Assembly (NCBI RefSeq): GCF_003987185.1
Contig: NZ_PIPS01000001.1
Coordinates: 124,001 to 188,000 of the forward strand
DNA from: Idiomarina aquatica
Lineage (GTDB): Bacteria; Pseudomonadota; Gammaproteobacteria; Enterobacterales; Alteromonadaceae
Length of the DNA stretch: 64,000 nt
Reading direction: 5' to 3'
This document shows positions 16,068 through 25,556 of this stretch, one piece after another (within the stretch, counting starts at the first letter, position 1; every line of letters starts with the position of its first letter). The position numbers were made by a program, and so were the translations under genes. Under the pieces are notes generated by a model. The model ran no database searches. It saw only the letters and a program-made list of their open reading frames with translations, and was not told where the DNA came from.

Positions 16068-17087
16068 ATGACCCAACTTCTTGACCGCAAAGTTTTGCTC
16101 GTCGGTGGTAAGGGCGGTGTCGGAAAAACCACGGTTTCTTCGGCGCTGGCATTACTGGCTACCCGTAACGGCAAAAAAGTACTGGTGGTTTCCACCGATC
16201 CGGCTCACAGTCTGGCCGATGCCTTTGGGCAGCCCATCGGTGATGAGATCACCGCCATTTCAGAGCGGCTGGACGCGCTGGAAATCGATCCTGACCGCGA
16301 AGTGCGCGAACACATCGCCCGCGTTACTCAACAAATGAAGCGGTTTACCAAACCGGAATTATTTCCCGAGGTAGAACGCCAGATGCGACTGTCGCAACAG
16401 TCGCCCGGGGCGCAGGAAGCGGCGTTGTTAGAGCGTATTTGTCAGATCATTGAACAGGCGGAGCACGATTACGATCTGCTGATTTTTGATACTGCACCGA
16501 CCGGCCATACGCTGCGCTTACTGACCTTACCCGAGGCGATGGCGGCCTGGACTCAGGGCATGCTGCGCTCGCAACAACGTTCCGAAGAGTTTGAAGGGGT
16601 TCTCAAACACCTCGCTCCCAAGGCCGGCAAGGATGTCGCCAATCCCATGTCTAACCCTGAGCAACACGCCAGCGACGGTATGACGGATCGTACAAAGGCG
16701 ATCACCGAGCAACTGCTGAACCGACAACGGTTGTTTCAGCGCACCCGACGGCTGCTAAAACACCCTGACTATACCGGAATTTTATTCGTATTAACCCCTG
16801 AGCGCTTGCCCATTCAGGAAACCGACCGCGCGCTGGCGGCATTAAGCCAGGAACAGTTGCCGATTGCGGGGGTGGTGATTAATCGCATTTTGCCGGATGA
16901 CGCCGACGGTGCGTTTCTTGCGAAACGACGTCAACAACAGGTCAGTTACCTGCAGGAAATTGACCAGCGCTTTAAACGCTGGCCAATGTATTCGCTGCCC
17001 CTGCTGGCCGAAGACCCGCAAGGGCTCAGTGGCCTGGAAAGCTTTGCTGATCAGTTGCTCAGCGCCGGTTTTTCTAATACCGAATAA
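16068..17087 (+). CDS. ArsA/Get3-family ATPase
   Basis: Cytoplasmic P-loop ATPase of 339 residues. It has the deviant Walker A GGKGGVGKTTVSSALA (about 13-28), switch I STDPAHSLADAFG (about 45-57) and switch II FDTAPTGHTLRLL (about 142-154), as in ArsA and Get3/TRC40. It is a single-domain form with one Cys only (ERICQ), so it lacks both the ArsA metalloid-site cysteines and the Get3 zinc CxxC. A role in arsenite export is therefore unlikely, and no arsB or arsC is near. It follows the CC-tailed gene by 32 bases. Its 3' end overlaps the convergent gene by 37 bases. Confidence 0.88.
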   Translation: MTQLLDRKVLLVGGKGGVGKTTVSSALALLATRNGKKVLVVSTDPAHSLADAFGQPIGDEITAISERLDALEIDPDREVREHIARVTQQMKRFTKPELFPEVERQMRLSQQSPGAQEAALLERICQIIEQAEHDYDLLIFDTAPTGHTLRLLTLPEAMAAWTQGMLRSQQRSEEFEGVLKHLAPKAGKDVANPMSNPEQHASDGMTDRTKAITEQLLNRQRLFQRTRRLLKHPDYTGILFVLTPERLPIQETDRALAALSQEQLPIAGVVINRILPDDADGAFLAKRRQQQVSYLQEIDQRFKRWPMYSLPLLAEDPQGLSGLESFADQLLSAGFSNTE

Positions 17088-17812
17088 TCGCGGTAGGTGC
17101 GCACGGTGTGATTGTTAAAGTCTTTAAAGTATAAATAGCTGCCGGCCATCTGCTCTTCCGTGCGGCGTGGCACAAAATAGGTGTGTTGGCCCTGTTGCAG
17201 TGGCATCAGTTCGATGGTCAGTTGGAACCGCTCAAGCGTTACCGACATGGCTGGCGAAAATTCTTCTTTGAGCCCCACCGTCAGACCCTTAATTTGCCGG
17301 CTGTTGTCAGCATCCAGGTAGAGAAAGCCTTGCAGTTTATCGTTATGTTCACTGAATTTATCCAGTTGCGGCGTAAAGCTGAAAGCAGCCACCGGCTCGC
17401 CCTGCCACTGTTGTTCGCCGGCATACGCCAGAGTTTGCGGTTGTATCAGGTCGCTTAATGACAGCTTTACACTCTGTTGATCGCCCTGCTCTTCGTCGTC
17501 CGGTTGTTGTCCTGACTGCCATTCGTCGTGCTTCATTTGTGCGTATTCACGCAAGCGTTGTTCGCTGGGTGCCTGGCCGTTTTCGGCCAACAACTGCCAG
17601 CCGTGATCATCAGTGTCTGCCTGATAGCGCTCAAGCAACGTTCGCTCGCCAAACTGCGACAGCCTCTCATAGGCCAGTTGCAGACCTTTTTGTTGCTGTA
17701 ACTGCGCCACTGCTTGTTTGGCGTCAGCCAATTCGATGTCCTTGGCGACCACCGCCGGCACCAACAGCAACAGCCCGGATACCCCGAGCCATAAGGTTTT
17801 CAGTGTTGTCAT
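17051..17812 (-). CDS. Secreted protein of unknown function
   Basis: Protein of 253 residues with a signal peptide (about 1-23, LGVSGLLLLVPAVVAKD). The first half is Gln- and Glu-rich and probably helical (LADAKQAVAQLQQQKGLQLAYERL); the second half has alternating strands (AAFSFTPQLDKFSEHNDKLQGFLYLDADNSRQIKGLTVGL) that could form a beta-sheet domain. I recognise no family. It is convergent with the ArsA-like ATPase gene, overlapping its last 37 bases, and divergent from the oxidoreductase gene. Confidence 0.7.
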   Translation of the reverse strand: MTTLKTLWLGVSGLLLLVPAVVAKDIELADAKQAVAQLQQQKGLQLAYERLSQFGERTLLERYQADTDDHGWQLLAENGQAPSEQRLREYAQMKHDEWQSGQQPDDEEQGDQQSVKLSLSDLIQPQTLAYAGEQQWQGEPVAAFSFTPQLDKFSEHNDKLQGFLYLDADNSRQIKGLTVGLKEEFSPAMSVTLERFQLTIELMPLQQGQHTYFVPRRTEEQMAGSYLYFKDFNNHTVRTYRDYSVLEKPALSN

Positions 17813-17905
17813 CGCAATCCGTCTCTCTTTATAGTAAAAGCCAATCGATCGAAATCCCTAATTTAGCACGTATTAGTATCATTTACTGCGTAAGGAGTTC
17901 CCTAA

Positions 17906-18910
17906 ATGAAAGCTGTGGGTTATCAACGTTCACTGCCCATTGACCATCCCGAGGCATTGCTGGATATCGACATCGAAGCCCCCCTGCCCGGCCCCAATGA
18001 TTTGCTGATTGCGGTCAATGCCGTGGCGGTGAATCCCGTCGATAGCAAAATACGACAACGCGCAGAGCCGCAACAGGGCTACAAAATTTTAGGCTGGGAT
18101 GCGGTGGGCGAAGTGCTGCAAACCGGTGCCGCCGTCACCGGCTTTAACGTTGGCGACCGGGTCTGGTACGCCGGTGACCTGACCCGTCCCGGTTGTAACG
18201 CGCAGCAACAACTGGTTGACGCCCGGATTGCCGCCAAAGCACCACAATCGCTGTCTGACGTGCAGGCGGCGGCAATGCCGCTGACCAGCATTACCGCCTA
18301 TGAGCTATTGTTTGATCGCCTGACTCTGCAGCACAACAGTGACCAACGCACCCTGCTGGTGATTGGTGCCGCCGGCGGCGTCGGTTCGGTGTTGGTACAA
18401 CTGGCGAAACAACTGACACAGGCAAACGTCATCGCGACCGCATCACGCCCCGAATCTAAACAATGGGTTGAGGCATTGGGCGCCGATCAGGTCATCGACC
18501 ACAGCGCGCCGCTGGCCGCGCAACTGGACGATGATGCCGCGGTCACCGATGTGGTGTTGCTGACCCACAGTGATGAATACTTCGATGAAGTGATAGACCT
18601 TATCCAGCCACAGGGACGCATCGGTATCATTGACGATCCCAGCGAGCCACTCGATATCACACGTTTGAAACAGAAAAGTGTCAGTCTGCATTGGGAATTT
18701 ATGTACACCCGGTCGATGTTCCAGACCGCGGACATGGCCGCTCAGGGCAAATTACTGGCACACGTGGCTGAGCTTTGCGATAACGGCCAGTTACGTTCGA
18801 CCCTGGGTCGGCAGTTTGGCGAGCTCAATGCCGACAATCTGCGCAAAGCACACGAGGCCATTGAATCGGCCAAAACGATTGGCAAAATCGTCTTGACGGT
18901 GCCCCGCTAG
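17906..18910 (+). CDS. Zinc-type alcohol dehydrogenase / quinone oxidoreductase-like protein
   Basis: Cytoplasmic NAD(P)H-dependent oxidoreductase of the MDR superfamily, 334 residues. The GroES-like N-terminal domain contains VAVNPVDSKIR and GWDAVGEVLQTG; the Rossmann domain contains IGAAGGVGSVLVQLAKQL (about 153-170). The structural and catalytic zinc cysteines are absent, which fits the quinone-oxidoreductase branch (the YhdH/ZADH-like group). AAGGAG precedes the ATG. It lies just upstream of acrAB but is separated from it by a promoter with its own operator. The substrate is unknown. Confidence 0.85.
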   Translation: MKAVGYQRSLPIDHPEALLDIDIEAPLPGPNDLLIAVNAVAVNPVDSKIRQRAEPQQGYKILGWDAVGEVLQTGAAVTGFNVGDRVWYAGDLTRPGCNAQQQLVDARIAAKAPQSLSDVQAAAMPLTSITAYELLFDRLTLQHNSDQRTLLVIGAAGGVGSVLVQLAKQLTQANVIATASRPESKQWVEALGADQVIDHSAPLAAQLDDDAAVTDVVLLTHSDEYFDEVIDLIQPQGRIGIIDDPSEPLDITRLKQKSVSLHWEFMYTRSMFQTADMAAQGKLLAHVAELCDNGQLRSTLGRQFGELNADNLRKAHEAIESAKTIGKIVLTVPR

Positions 18911-18944
18911 CGGCGGTTGTGGGCGCATTCAGAGGATTTTTAAT

Positions 18945-18973
18945 TTACAAACATACAAGTATGTATGTATAAT
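18945..18973 (+). promoter_or_regulatory. acrAB promoter overlapped by an AcrR-like operator
   Basis: -35 TTACAA (18945-18950), a 17-base spacer and -10 TATAAT (18968-18973) stand 41 bases before acrA. The whole core promoter is covered by a 24-base palindrome (18946-18969): arms TACAAACATAC and GTATGTATGTA around AA, with 10 of 11 arm positions matching. Size and sequence closely resemble the E. coli AcrR operator as I remember it. A TetR-family repressor bound here would block RNA polymerase. Confidence 0.85.
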
Positions 18974-19013
18974 TCAGCGACATAATCAGCAGAGAATCAA
19001 CCAGAGGTAATGG

Positions 19014-20171
19014 ATGAACAAACGGTTTAAATTTGCTCCCCTTGTCATTGCAGGCCTGCTCAGCGCAGGGTTGTTGTCGGCATGCGGTGACCAGCAAGCG
19101 GCGCAAAGCCAGCAACAACAGCGACCAGCTCCTGCGGTTGAGGTACTTGAAATGGCACCACAGACGGTTGAGGTAACCACCCAGTTACCCGGCCGCACGT
19201 CTGCCTACCGTGTCGCTCAGGTGCGCCCGCAAGTGAGTGGTGTGTTGCTCGAACGTAAGTTTGAAGAAGGCACTTATGTTGAACAGGGACAGCAGTTGTA
19301 TCAAATTGACCCGGCAGTCTATGAAGCCGAGCTGGCCAGTGCCAAAGCCGAAGTTGAACGCGCCAAAGCGGTTCTGAGAAGCTCCGAACTGCGCTACAAA
19401 CGTTTTGCCGAACTGCTGGACGAAAACGCGGTAAGCCAGGACGAGTTTGACAGTGCTGAGGCGACCTTTTTCGAAAACAAGGCGGCCGTGGCGCTGGCTG
19501 AAGCACAGCTGAAAACGGCTCGCATTAACCTCGAGTACACCCGGGTTAACGCGCCCATCAGCGGCATTGTCGGTCGTTCTAACTTTACCGAAGGTGCGCT
19601 GGTTACCGCCTCACAGGCTGAACCTCTGGTGACCATTAACCAGTTGGACCCCATTTATGTCGACATCAGTCAGTCCAGCAAAGCGTTTTTACAGCTTAAA
19701 GCGGATATCGCGTCGGGTCGTATCGAAGCGAACCCAAATGGCAACGCGCCGGTGCGGTTAAAACTCAACGGTCTGGATTACTCGGAACAGGGTGAATTAC
19801 TGTTCTCCGAAGTGTCGGTGGATGAGGACACCGGAGCGATTCTGCTGCGCGCCGAATTCCCGAACCCAGGTAACCAGTTGTACCCCGGCATGTTCGTTCG
19901 CGCCGAAGTCAGTGAAGGTACCCTGAACAAGGCCTTATTGGTGCCGCAACAGGCGGTATCGCGCGACCCGCGCGGACGTCCGTTCGTGATGGTAGTCGGC
20001 GACAACAATAAAGTGGAGCAACGGATGATCGAAACCGAACGCGCCATTGGCAGTGACTGGCTGGTGAGCAGCGGTTTGCAGCAAGGCGAAAAAGTAGTTG
20101 TCGCTGGTCTGCAGAATATTCAACCCGGTGCCGAAGTTCGTATCGACGACTCTAGCTCAGAACAGCAGTAA
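19014..20171 (+). CDS. acrA: RND efflux periplasmic adaptor (AcrA/MexA family)
   Basis: Membrane-fusion lipoprotein of 385 residues that links the inner-membrane pump to an outer-membrane channel. The signal peptide ends in the lipobox LLSAC (Cys24). The order is a beta-barrel/lipoyl strand (TTQLPGRTSAYRVAQVRPQVSGVLLERKFEEGTYVEQGQQLYQID), a helical hairpin (about 105-165, ELASAKAEVERAKAVLRSSELRYKRF), the second lipoyl half (RINLEYTRVNAPISGIVGRS) and a beta-barrel domain. AGAGG precedes the ATG. acrB follows after 12 bases. There is no tolC/oprM gene in the cluster, so a distant TolC must serve. Probably controlled by the operator at 18946-18969. Confidence 0.95.
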   Translation: MNKRFKFAPLVIAGLLSAGLLSACGDQQAAQSQQQQRPAPAVEVLEMAPQTVEVTTQLPGRTSAYRVAQVRPQVSGVLLERKFEEGTYVEQGQQLYQIDPAVYEAELASAKAEVERAKAVLRSSELRYKRFAELLDENAVSQDEFDSAEATFFENKAAVALAEAQLKTARINLEYTRVNAPISGIVGRSNFTEGALVTASQAEPLVTINQLDPIYVDISQSSKAFLQLKADIASGRIEANPNGNAPVRLKLNGLDYSEQGELLFSEVSVDEDTGAILLRAEFPNPGNQLYPGMFVRAEVSEGTLNKALLVPQQAVSRDPRGRPFVMVVGDNNKVEQRMIETERAIGSDWLVSSGLQQGEKVVVAGLQNIQPGAEVRIDDSSSEQQ

Positions 20172-20183
20172 AGGACGTCTGAC

Positions 20184-23100
20184 ATGGCCAAGTTTTTTAT
20201 TAACCGCCCCATTTTTGCCTGGGTTATTGCCCTGCTGACAATGATGGCAGGTGCGATTGCAACCTTACAGTTGCCGGTAGCGCAGTACCCTACCATCGCG
20301 CCACCAGCGGTCGAAATTCAGTATAACTACCCCGGTGCCAATGCCGAGACCGTTGCCAATACGGTAACCAAGGTCATCGAGCAAAACATGACCGGGATTG
20401 ATAACCTGCTGTACTTCTCGTCACAGAGTAACTACGGCAACGGTAGCATCAGCCTGACCTTCGCATCGGGAACGGATCCTGATATTGCGCAGGTACAGGT
20501 GCAGAACAAGCTGTCACAAGCAACGCCGCAGTTGCCTCAGGAAGTTCAGGCGCAGGGCATCACCGTCAGTAAATCCAGCAGTTCGTTCTTGATGGTACTG
20601 GCGCTGGTGGCAACCGATGACCGCTACACCCAAACCGACTTAAGCGACTACATCGCCTCCAATATTCAGGACCCGATTTCGCGGACCACGGGTGTCGGTA
20701 ATGTACAGCTGTTCGGTGCCCCTTATGCAATGCGCATCTGGGTTGACCCTGCCGCGATGGTCAATTATGGCCTCAGTATGGCCGAGCTTAAAGACGCGAT
20801 TCGCGCCCAGAACGCGCAGGTTGCAGCCGGTGAACTCGGTGGTACCCCGGCGGTTGACGGCCAGCGTTTGAACGCCACCATCATCGCACAGACGCGGATG
20901 TCTGATCCGGAGCAGTTTGAGAACATTACCCTGAAGGTTCTGCCCGACGGCTCGCAGGTGCGAATGAAGGACGTTGCTGAGGTTGAACTGGGCGCCGAGA
21001 ACTATTCCATTAATGCCAACTACAACGGCAAACCGGCTACCGGTCTGGCGATCAATCTGCAAACCGGCGCCAACGCACTGGAAACTGCCGAAGCGGTTAA
21101 AGCGCGTGTCGCCGAACTGGAACGTTTCTTCCCGGACGGCATGGAGATGGTCACCGCCTATGACACCACGCCGTTCATTAAGATCTCCATTTCGGAAGTC
21201 GCACAGGTACTGATCGAGGCCATCATTCTGGTGTTCCTGTTGATGTTTGTGTTCCTGCAGAACTTGCGGGCAACGCTGATACCAACGTTGGCGATACCGG
21301 TGGTTATTTTAGGTACCATGGGCGTGCTGTCCCTGGCCGGCTTCTCGATCAACACGCTGACAATGTTCGGTATGGTGCTGTCGATAGGTCTGTTGGTTGA
21401 TGACGCCATCGTGGTGGTCGAGAACGTTGAACGTTTGATGTCCGAAGAAGGCTTATCGCCCAAACAGGCGACCATCAAGTCGATGGGTCAAATCACCGGC
21501 GCTCTGGTTGCGATTGGTGTGGTCATGGCGGCGGTGTTTGCACCGATGGCGTTCTTCCCCGGCGCTACCGGCGCGGTTTATCGCCAATTTTCACTGACCA
21601 TCATCACCTCGATGGGGCTGTCGGTGCTGGTTGCGATCATTTTCTCACCGGCGCTGTGTGCGACCCTGTTAAAACCGGTCAAGCACGACAAAAGCGACGG
21701 CTGGGGACCGCTGGGCTGGTTTAACCGGACGCTGGAAAAAGCCACCGTCAAATACACCAACTCGGTGCACGGCATTTTGCGTCGGACACTGCGCTTTGGT
21801 CTGCTGTACCTGGGGATCATCGCGGTGTTGGCTTATTTATTTACCCGCTTACCGGCGGCGTTTCTGCCGGAAGAAGACCGTGGCGTGTTCTTAACCCAGA
21901 TGAACTTGCCGGTCGGCTCCACCATCGAGCAGTCAAACGCGGTAATGGATAAGATCGAGAACTACTATCTGCAGCAGGAGGACGCGGTACAGTCGGTGTT
22001 CTCGGTGGTTGGGTTTAGCTTCTCCGGTCGCAGCCAGGCAAACGGTATCGCCTTCGTGCGTCTTAAAGACTGGTCTGAGCGTGACGAAAGCCAGAGCGTG
22101 CAAGCGGTCATTGGGCGTGCCTTCGGCTTCTTCGCGACCATTAAAGAAGCAATGATTTTTGCCTTTAACTTACCACCGATCCCGGAACTGGGTACCGCCA
22201 ACGGGTTTGATCTGTACCTGCAGGACCGCGGCAACCTCGGTCATGCGGAACTGATGCAGGCACGTAACCAGCTGCTGGGTATGGCAAGCCAGAGTGATCT
22301 GTTGATGCAGGTGCGGCCCAACGGCCTGGAAGATGCGCCACAGCTTAAAATCGACATCGATTTTGAGAAAGCACAGGCATTGGGGCTGACCATTGCCAGC
22401 ATCAACGACACCCTGAGTACCGCCTGGGGCTCTGCCTACGTCAATGACTTTATTGACCGTGGTCGGGTAAAACGTGTGTACTTGCAGGGTGAAGCAGATG
22501 CGCGGATGTTGCCGCAGGACATCAACGACTGGTACGTACGCAACAATCAGGGTGACATGGTGCCGTTCAGCTCGTTCTCGAGCTGGGAATGGACCTACGG
22601 TGCACAGCGGATTGAGAGCTACAATGGCGTACCGGCACTGAACATTCAGGGTCAGCCGGCACCGGGTGTAAGCACCGGTGAAGCCATGACCGAGATGGAA
22701 CGTCTTATTAGCCAATTGCCGACCGGCACCGGCTATGAGTGGACCGGTATCTCGTTGCAGGAACGCCAGTCGGGCGACTTCGCCCCTATCCTGTACACCA
22801 TCTCGCTGGTGGTTGTGTTCCTGTTCCTGGCCGCACTGTACGAGAGTTGGTCGATTCCGTTCTCGGTGATGCTGGTGGTGCCTTTGGGTATTCTTGGCGC
22901 GGTACTGGCGGTGATGTTACGTGGCATCTCTAACGACGTGTACTTCCAGGTGGGGCTGTTAACCACCGTCGGGGTATCCGCGCGTAACGCCATTTTGATC
23001 GTCGAGTTCGCAAAAGACCTGCAGGCACAGGGCAAAGAGCTGTTAGAAGCGACGCTGGAAGCGGTGCGTCTGCGTCTGCGTCCGATCCTGATGACCTCAC

Positions 23101-23285
23101 TGGCGTTTATCTTTGGTGTTATGCCACTGGCGCTCAGTGACGGCGCAGGTGCAGCCAGCCGTAACGCCATCGGTACCAGTGTTATCGGCGGTATGATTGG
23201 CGGTACGATTCTCGCTATCTTCTTCGTCCCCTTGTTCTTCTATGTGGTACGTAAGATATTCCCGGTCAAACCTGAGACCGAATAA
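20184..23285 (+). CDS. acrB: RND multidrug efflux pump (AcrB/MexB, HAE1 family)
   Basis: Proton-driven inner-membrane pump of 1033 residues, the standard length. It opens with the conserved [20 protein letters not shown]4 holds the proton-relay aspartates in [22 protein letters not shown]10 holds the matching Lys in [15 protein letters not shown]. The porter and docking domains carry expected marks such as [22 protein letters not shown] and [15 protein letters not shown]. It forms a tripartite pump with AcrA and an outer-membrane channel. A bidirectional terminator follows after about 20 bases. The drug range cannot be read from sequence. Confidence 0.97.
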   Translation: MAKFFINRPIFAWVIALLTMMAGAIATLQLPVAQYPTIAPPAVEIQYNYPGANAETVANTVTKVIEQNMTGIDNLLYFSSQSNYGNGSISLTFASGTDPDIAQVQVQNKLSQATPQLPQEVQAQGITVSKSSSSFLMVLALVATDDRYTQTDLSDYIASNIQDPISRTTGVGNVQLFGAPYAMRIWVDPAAMVNYGLSMAELKDAIRAQNAQVAAGELGGTPAVDGQRLNATIIAQTRMSDPEQFENITLKVLPDGSQVRMKDVAEVELGAENYSINANYNGKPATGLAINLQTGANALETAEAVKARVAELERFFPDGMEMVTAYDTTPFIKISISEVAQVLIEAIILVFLLMFVFLQNLRATLIPTLAIPVVILGTMGVLSLAGFSINTLTMFGMVLSIGLLVDDAIVVVENVERLMSEEGLSPKQATIKSMGQITGALVAIGVVMAAVFAPMAFFPGATGAVYRQFSLTIITSMGLSVLVAIIFSPALCATLLKPVKHDKSDGWGPLGWFNRTLEKATVKYTNSVHGILRRTLRFGLLYLGIIAVLAYLFTRLPAAFLPEEDRGVFLTQMNLPVGSTIEQSNAVMDKIENYYLQQEDAVQSVFSVVGFSFSGRSQANGIAFVRLKDWSERDESQSVQAVIGRAFGFFATIKEAMIFAFNLPPIPELGTANGFDLYLQDRGNLGHAELMQARNQLLGMASQSDLLMQVRPNGLEDAPQLKIDIDFEKAQALGLTIASINDTLSTAWGSAYVNDFIDRGRVKRVYLQGEADARMLPQDINDWYVRNNQGDMVPFSSFSSWEWTYGAQRIESYNGVPALNIQGQPAPGVSTGEAMTEMERLISQLPTGTGYEWTGISLQERQSGDFAPILYTISLVVVFLFLAALYESWSIPFSVMLVVPLGILGAVLAVMLRGISNDVYFQVGLLTTVGVSARNAILIVEFAKDLQAQGKELLEATLEAVRLRLRPILMTSLAFIFGVMPLALSDGAGAASRNAIGTSVIGGMIGGTILAIFFVPLFFYVVRKIFPVKPETE

Positions 23286-23302
23286 CAGCAACCGCTGCGA
23301 TC

Positions 23303-23335
23303 AAAAAAGCCCGAGCTGAGCTCGGGCTTTTTTTT
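23303..23335 (+). terminator. Bidirectional terminator between acrB and the convergent gene
   Basis: A perfect 9-base stem (AGCCCGAGC at 23308-23316 and GCTCGGGCT at 23320-23328) with a TGA loop has a T-run on the right (23328-23335) and an A-run on the left (23303-23308). It can stop transcription from acrAB and from the minus-strand gene that ends at 23353. Confidence 0.93.
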
Positions 23336-23352
23336 GTTAAATGGCCGGGTGA

Positions 23353-23736
23353 CTAGCGACGGCTGTCCTTGTCCACTTCTTCGTATTCGCCGTCAATAAC
23401 ATCCGGGTCCTGCGCGTCTTTGGCACGTTGCTGCTGTTGCTGATACTGACGTTTACTTTCCTCAAACTGCGCTTTGGCCTGCTTGCGTAATTGCCAAAAC
23501 TGTTTGATCGCGTGACGTTGCTTCCACATTACCGGAATCATCAAAATGGCTCCGATAATCAACACGAAAATACCAAAGGTTACCGCCAAACCAACAAACA
23601 CCAGCAATAAAAAAAGGCCCAGTATGCGACTGAGCCAGTTACCTCCTGGTCCTCCGCCGGGTCCTCGCGGACCGCCGGAAGCCGAGTAACGGCCTTGGTT
23701 GAAGCGAATATACACCTGTTTTCGCTGTTCACTCAT
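23353..23736 (-). CDS. Small membrane protein with Gly/Pro-rich head and Gln-rich tail
   Basis: Protein of 127 residues. A Gly/Pro-rich N terminus (SASGGPRGPGGGPGG, about 18-32) leads into a long hydrophobic segment with one or two helices (ILGLFLLLVFVGLAVTFGIFVLIIGAILMIPVMW), then a charged coiled-coil-like tail (QLRKQAKAQFEESKRQYQQQQQRAKDAQD) ending acidic. AGGAG precedes the ATG. I know of uncharacterised gammaproteobacterial proteins with this layout but no function. Confidence 0.7.
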   Translation of the reverse strand: MSEQRKQVYIRFNQGRYSASGGPRGPGGGPGGNWLSRILGLFLLLVFVGLAVTFGIFVLIIGAILMIPVMWKQRHAIKQFWQLRKQAKAQFEESKRQYQQQQQRAKDAQDPDVIDGEYEEVDKDSRR

Positions 23737-23825
23737 GATAACTCCTGTTAACTGCCTCTATTTAATAGACCACAGAACAGAGTACATGTTCAACCTCAGC
23801 CGTCGCTGATTTTGATCGAAATGGC

Positions 23826-25532
23826 TTATTGCTGACGCTCGCTCTCGGTGGCTTTGCGCGCCGCTTCAAACTCATTTCCCGGCGCCCACTGCGGCCAGCT
23901 GCGAGAGTTTGCCAGTTCGTTACCTAATTTAAAGAACGCCGACAGGTCCTGCTGGGCACCACGCAGATCCCAGTTTGGATCGTATTCGTCAGCCGGCTTG
24001 TGATACGCCTCAGCGACGTACTTCGCACGCTGCTCTTCGGTCCAGGCTTTGCCCTTGGTGATGTGATCATTACCGCCTTCAGCGTACAGCATCGGTACGC
24101 CTTTCTTGGCCAGGCTGAAGTGATCAGAGCGGTAGAAGAAACCGGCTTCCGGCGTCGGGTTCGGTGCCAGATAACGACCCTGCTCTTCAATGTAAGGTTT
24201 CAGGTACTCGTCCATTTCGCTGTTACCGTAGCCGATAACAACCATGTCCTTAACCGGTCCGTAGACGTTCATTAAGTCCATATTGATGCCGCCAACCGCT
24301 TTACTGAGCGGTAACATAGGCTCATCGGCGTACCATTTTGAACCCAACAAACCGCTTTCTTCAGCGCCGACGGCGGCGAATACCACTGAACGTTCCGGCT
24401 GCGGCTGCTGGGCGAATTTTTCCGCCAGAGCTAACAAGCCCGCTGTTCCGGTTGCGTTATCCTGAGCGCCATTATAAATCGGGTCATCCTCGCGTACCGG
24501 GTCGGTACCCAGGTGATCGTGGTGCGCCATGTAGATCACGTGCTCTTCCGGGTACTTGCTGCCTTCGATGTAACCGATGACGTTGTATGCGCTCAGCTCT
24601 TCGAATTTGTTCTTCACCGTGACGTTGGCCTGCACGTTCATCGGCATGGCTTCAAAGGAGTCACTGAGGGCTAACTGACGTGCTTCGTCTACGCTCATAT
24701 CCAGTTTACTGAACAGCGCTTCGGCGCTATCCAGCGTGATCCAGCCCTCAACTTTCGCGCGATCCATGTTGTTGTTGTCTTTCTTCAGGTCGTAACGAAC
24801 CGGTGAACCGCTGGCAACGACGCCCCAGCCATAACCGGCCGGACCTGTCTCGTGAATGATCAAGGCACCGGCTGCGCCCTGACGAGCGGCTTCTTCGAAT
24901 TTATAGGTCCAGCGACCATAGTAGGTCATGGCGTTGCCGTTAAACAGCTCCGGGTCTTGTGTTGCGTAGCCCGGATCGTTCACAAACATCACCACGGTTT
25001 TGCCTTCAACATCCAGGCCTTCGTAGTCGTTCCAGTCGTATTCCGGTGCGACGATACCGTAGCCGACAAACACCATCTCGCTGTTTTCCAGCGCGACTTC
25101 GTCGGTTACCTGCATGGTCCACGCCATCATTTCAGTACGATAGTCCATGGTTTCCGGCGCGTTGTCACCGCTGAACGTCAGGTCACTGACCTGATACGGC
25201 ATAATTTTAACCAGCGGCACCGACTGACGATAGCTGCCGGTTTCTTCGTTGTAAGGCTTTAGGCCCCACTCTTTAAAGTGGTTTTCGATAAAGGAAACCA
25301 CTTTTTCTTCGCCTTCGGTGGACGGCTCGCGTCCGGCAAACTCATCCGAAGAAATGGTTTTTAAATAGTCGCGGAAGTTTGGATTAAAAGCCGAGCCTTC
25401 TAAGTCCGGCTTTTGCTGCTGGTTTTCAGCCGTTTGCGTTTCGGCGCTGCCTGACGCCGTTTCTGATTGATTGGCCGGACCGCAGGCTACCAATAGGCTG
25501 GCGGCAATGGCGGTCAAAGCAAAATGTTTCAT
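23826..25532 (-). CDS. M28-family zinc aminopeptidase lipoprotein
   Basis: Exported peptidase of 568 residues. ATG 25530-25532 (MKHFALTAI) has AGAGG six bases before it; a GTG six codons earlier is less likely. The signal peptide ends in LLVAC (lipobox), so it is probably a membrane-anchored lipoprotein. The M28 metal and catalytic residues are visible in order: HHDHLGTD, GAQDNATGTAGLLAL (bridging Asp), GAEESGLLGS (Glu pair), NMDLMNVYG and the final His in YRSDHFSLAKKG. A PA-like domain (about 130-270) is inserted before the catalytic part. It follows the DUF192 gene by 24 bases. It presumably trims peptides at the cell surface or in the periplasm. Confidence 0.92.
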   Translation of the reverse strand: MKHFALTAIAASLLVACGPANQSETASGSAETQTAENQQQKPDLEGSAFNPNFRDYLKTISSDEFAGREPSTEGEEKVVSFIENHFKEWGLKPYNEETGSYRQSVPLVKIMPYQVSDLTFSGDNAPETMDYRTEMMAWTMQVTDEVALENSEMVFVGYGIVAPEYDWNDYEGLDVEGKTVVMFVNDPGYATQDPELFNGNAMTYYGRWTYKFEEAARQGAAGALIIHETGPAGYGWGVVASGSPVRYDLKKDNNNMDRAKVEGWITLDSAEALFSKLDMSVDEARQLALSDSFEAMPMNVQANVTVKNKFEELSAYNVIGYIEGSKYPEEHVIYMAHHDHLGTDPVREDDPIYNGAQDNATGTAGLLALAEKFAQQPQPERSVVFAAVGAEESGLLGSKWYADEPMLPLSKAVGGINMDLMNVYGPVKDMVVIGYGNSEMDEYLKPYIEEQGRYLAPNPTPEAGFFYRSDHFSLAKKGVPMLYAEGGNDHITKGKAWTEEQRAKYVAEAYHKPADEYDPNWDLRGAQQDLSAFFKLGNELANSRSWPQWAPGNEFEAARKATESERQQ

Positions 25533-25556
25533 AACATGCCTCTGTTTCACGGTTTA

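Noticed and set aside
16068-17087. Arsenite-export function for the ArsA-like ATPase
   Set aside because: The metalloid-site cysteines and any arsB/arsC/arsR genes are missing.
22170-22715. 181-codon open frame opposite acrB
   Set aside because: Antisense shadow inside a conserved pump gene; no start signal or family.
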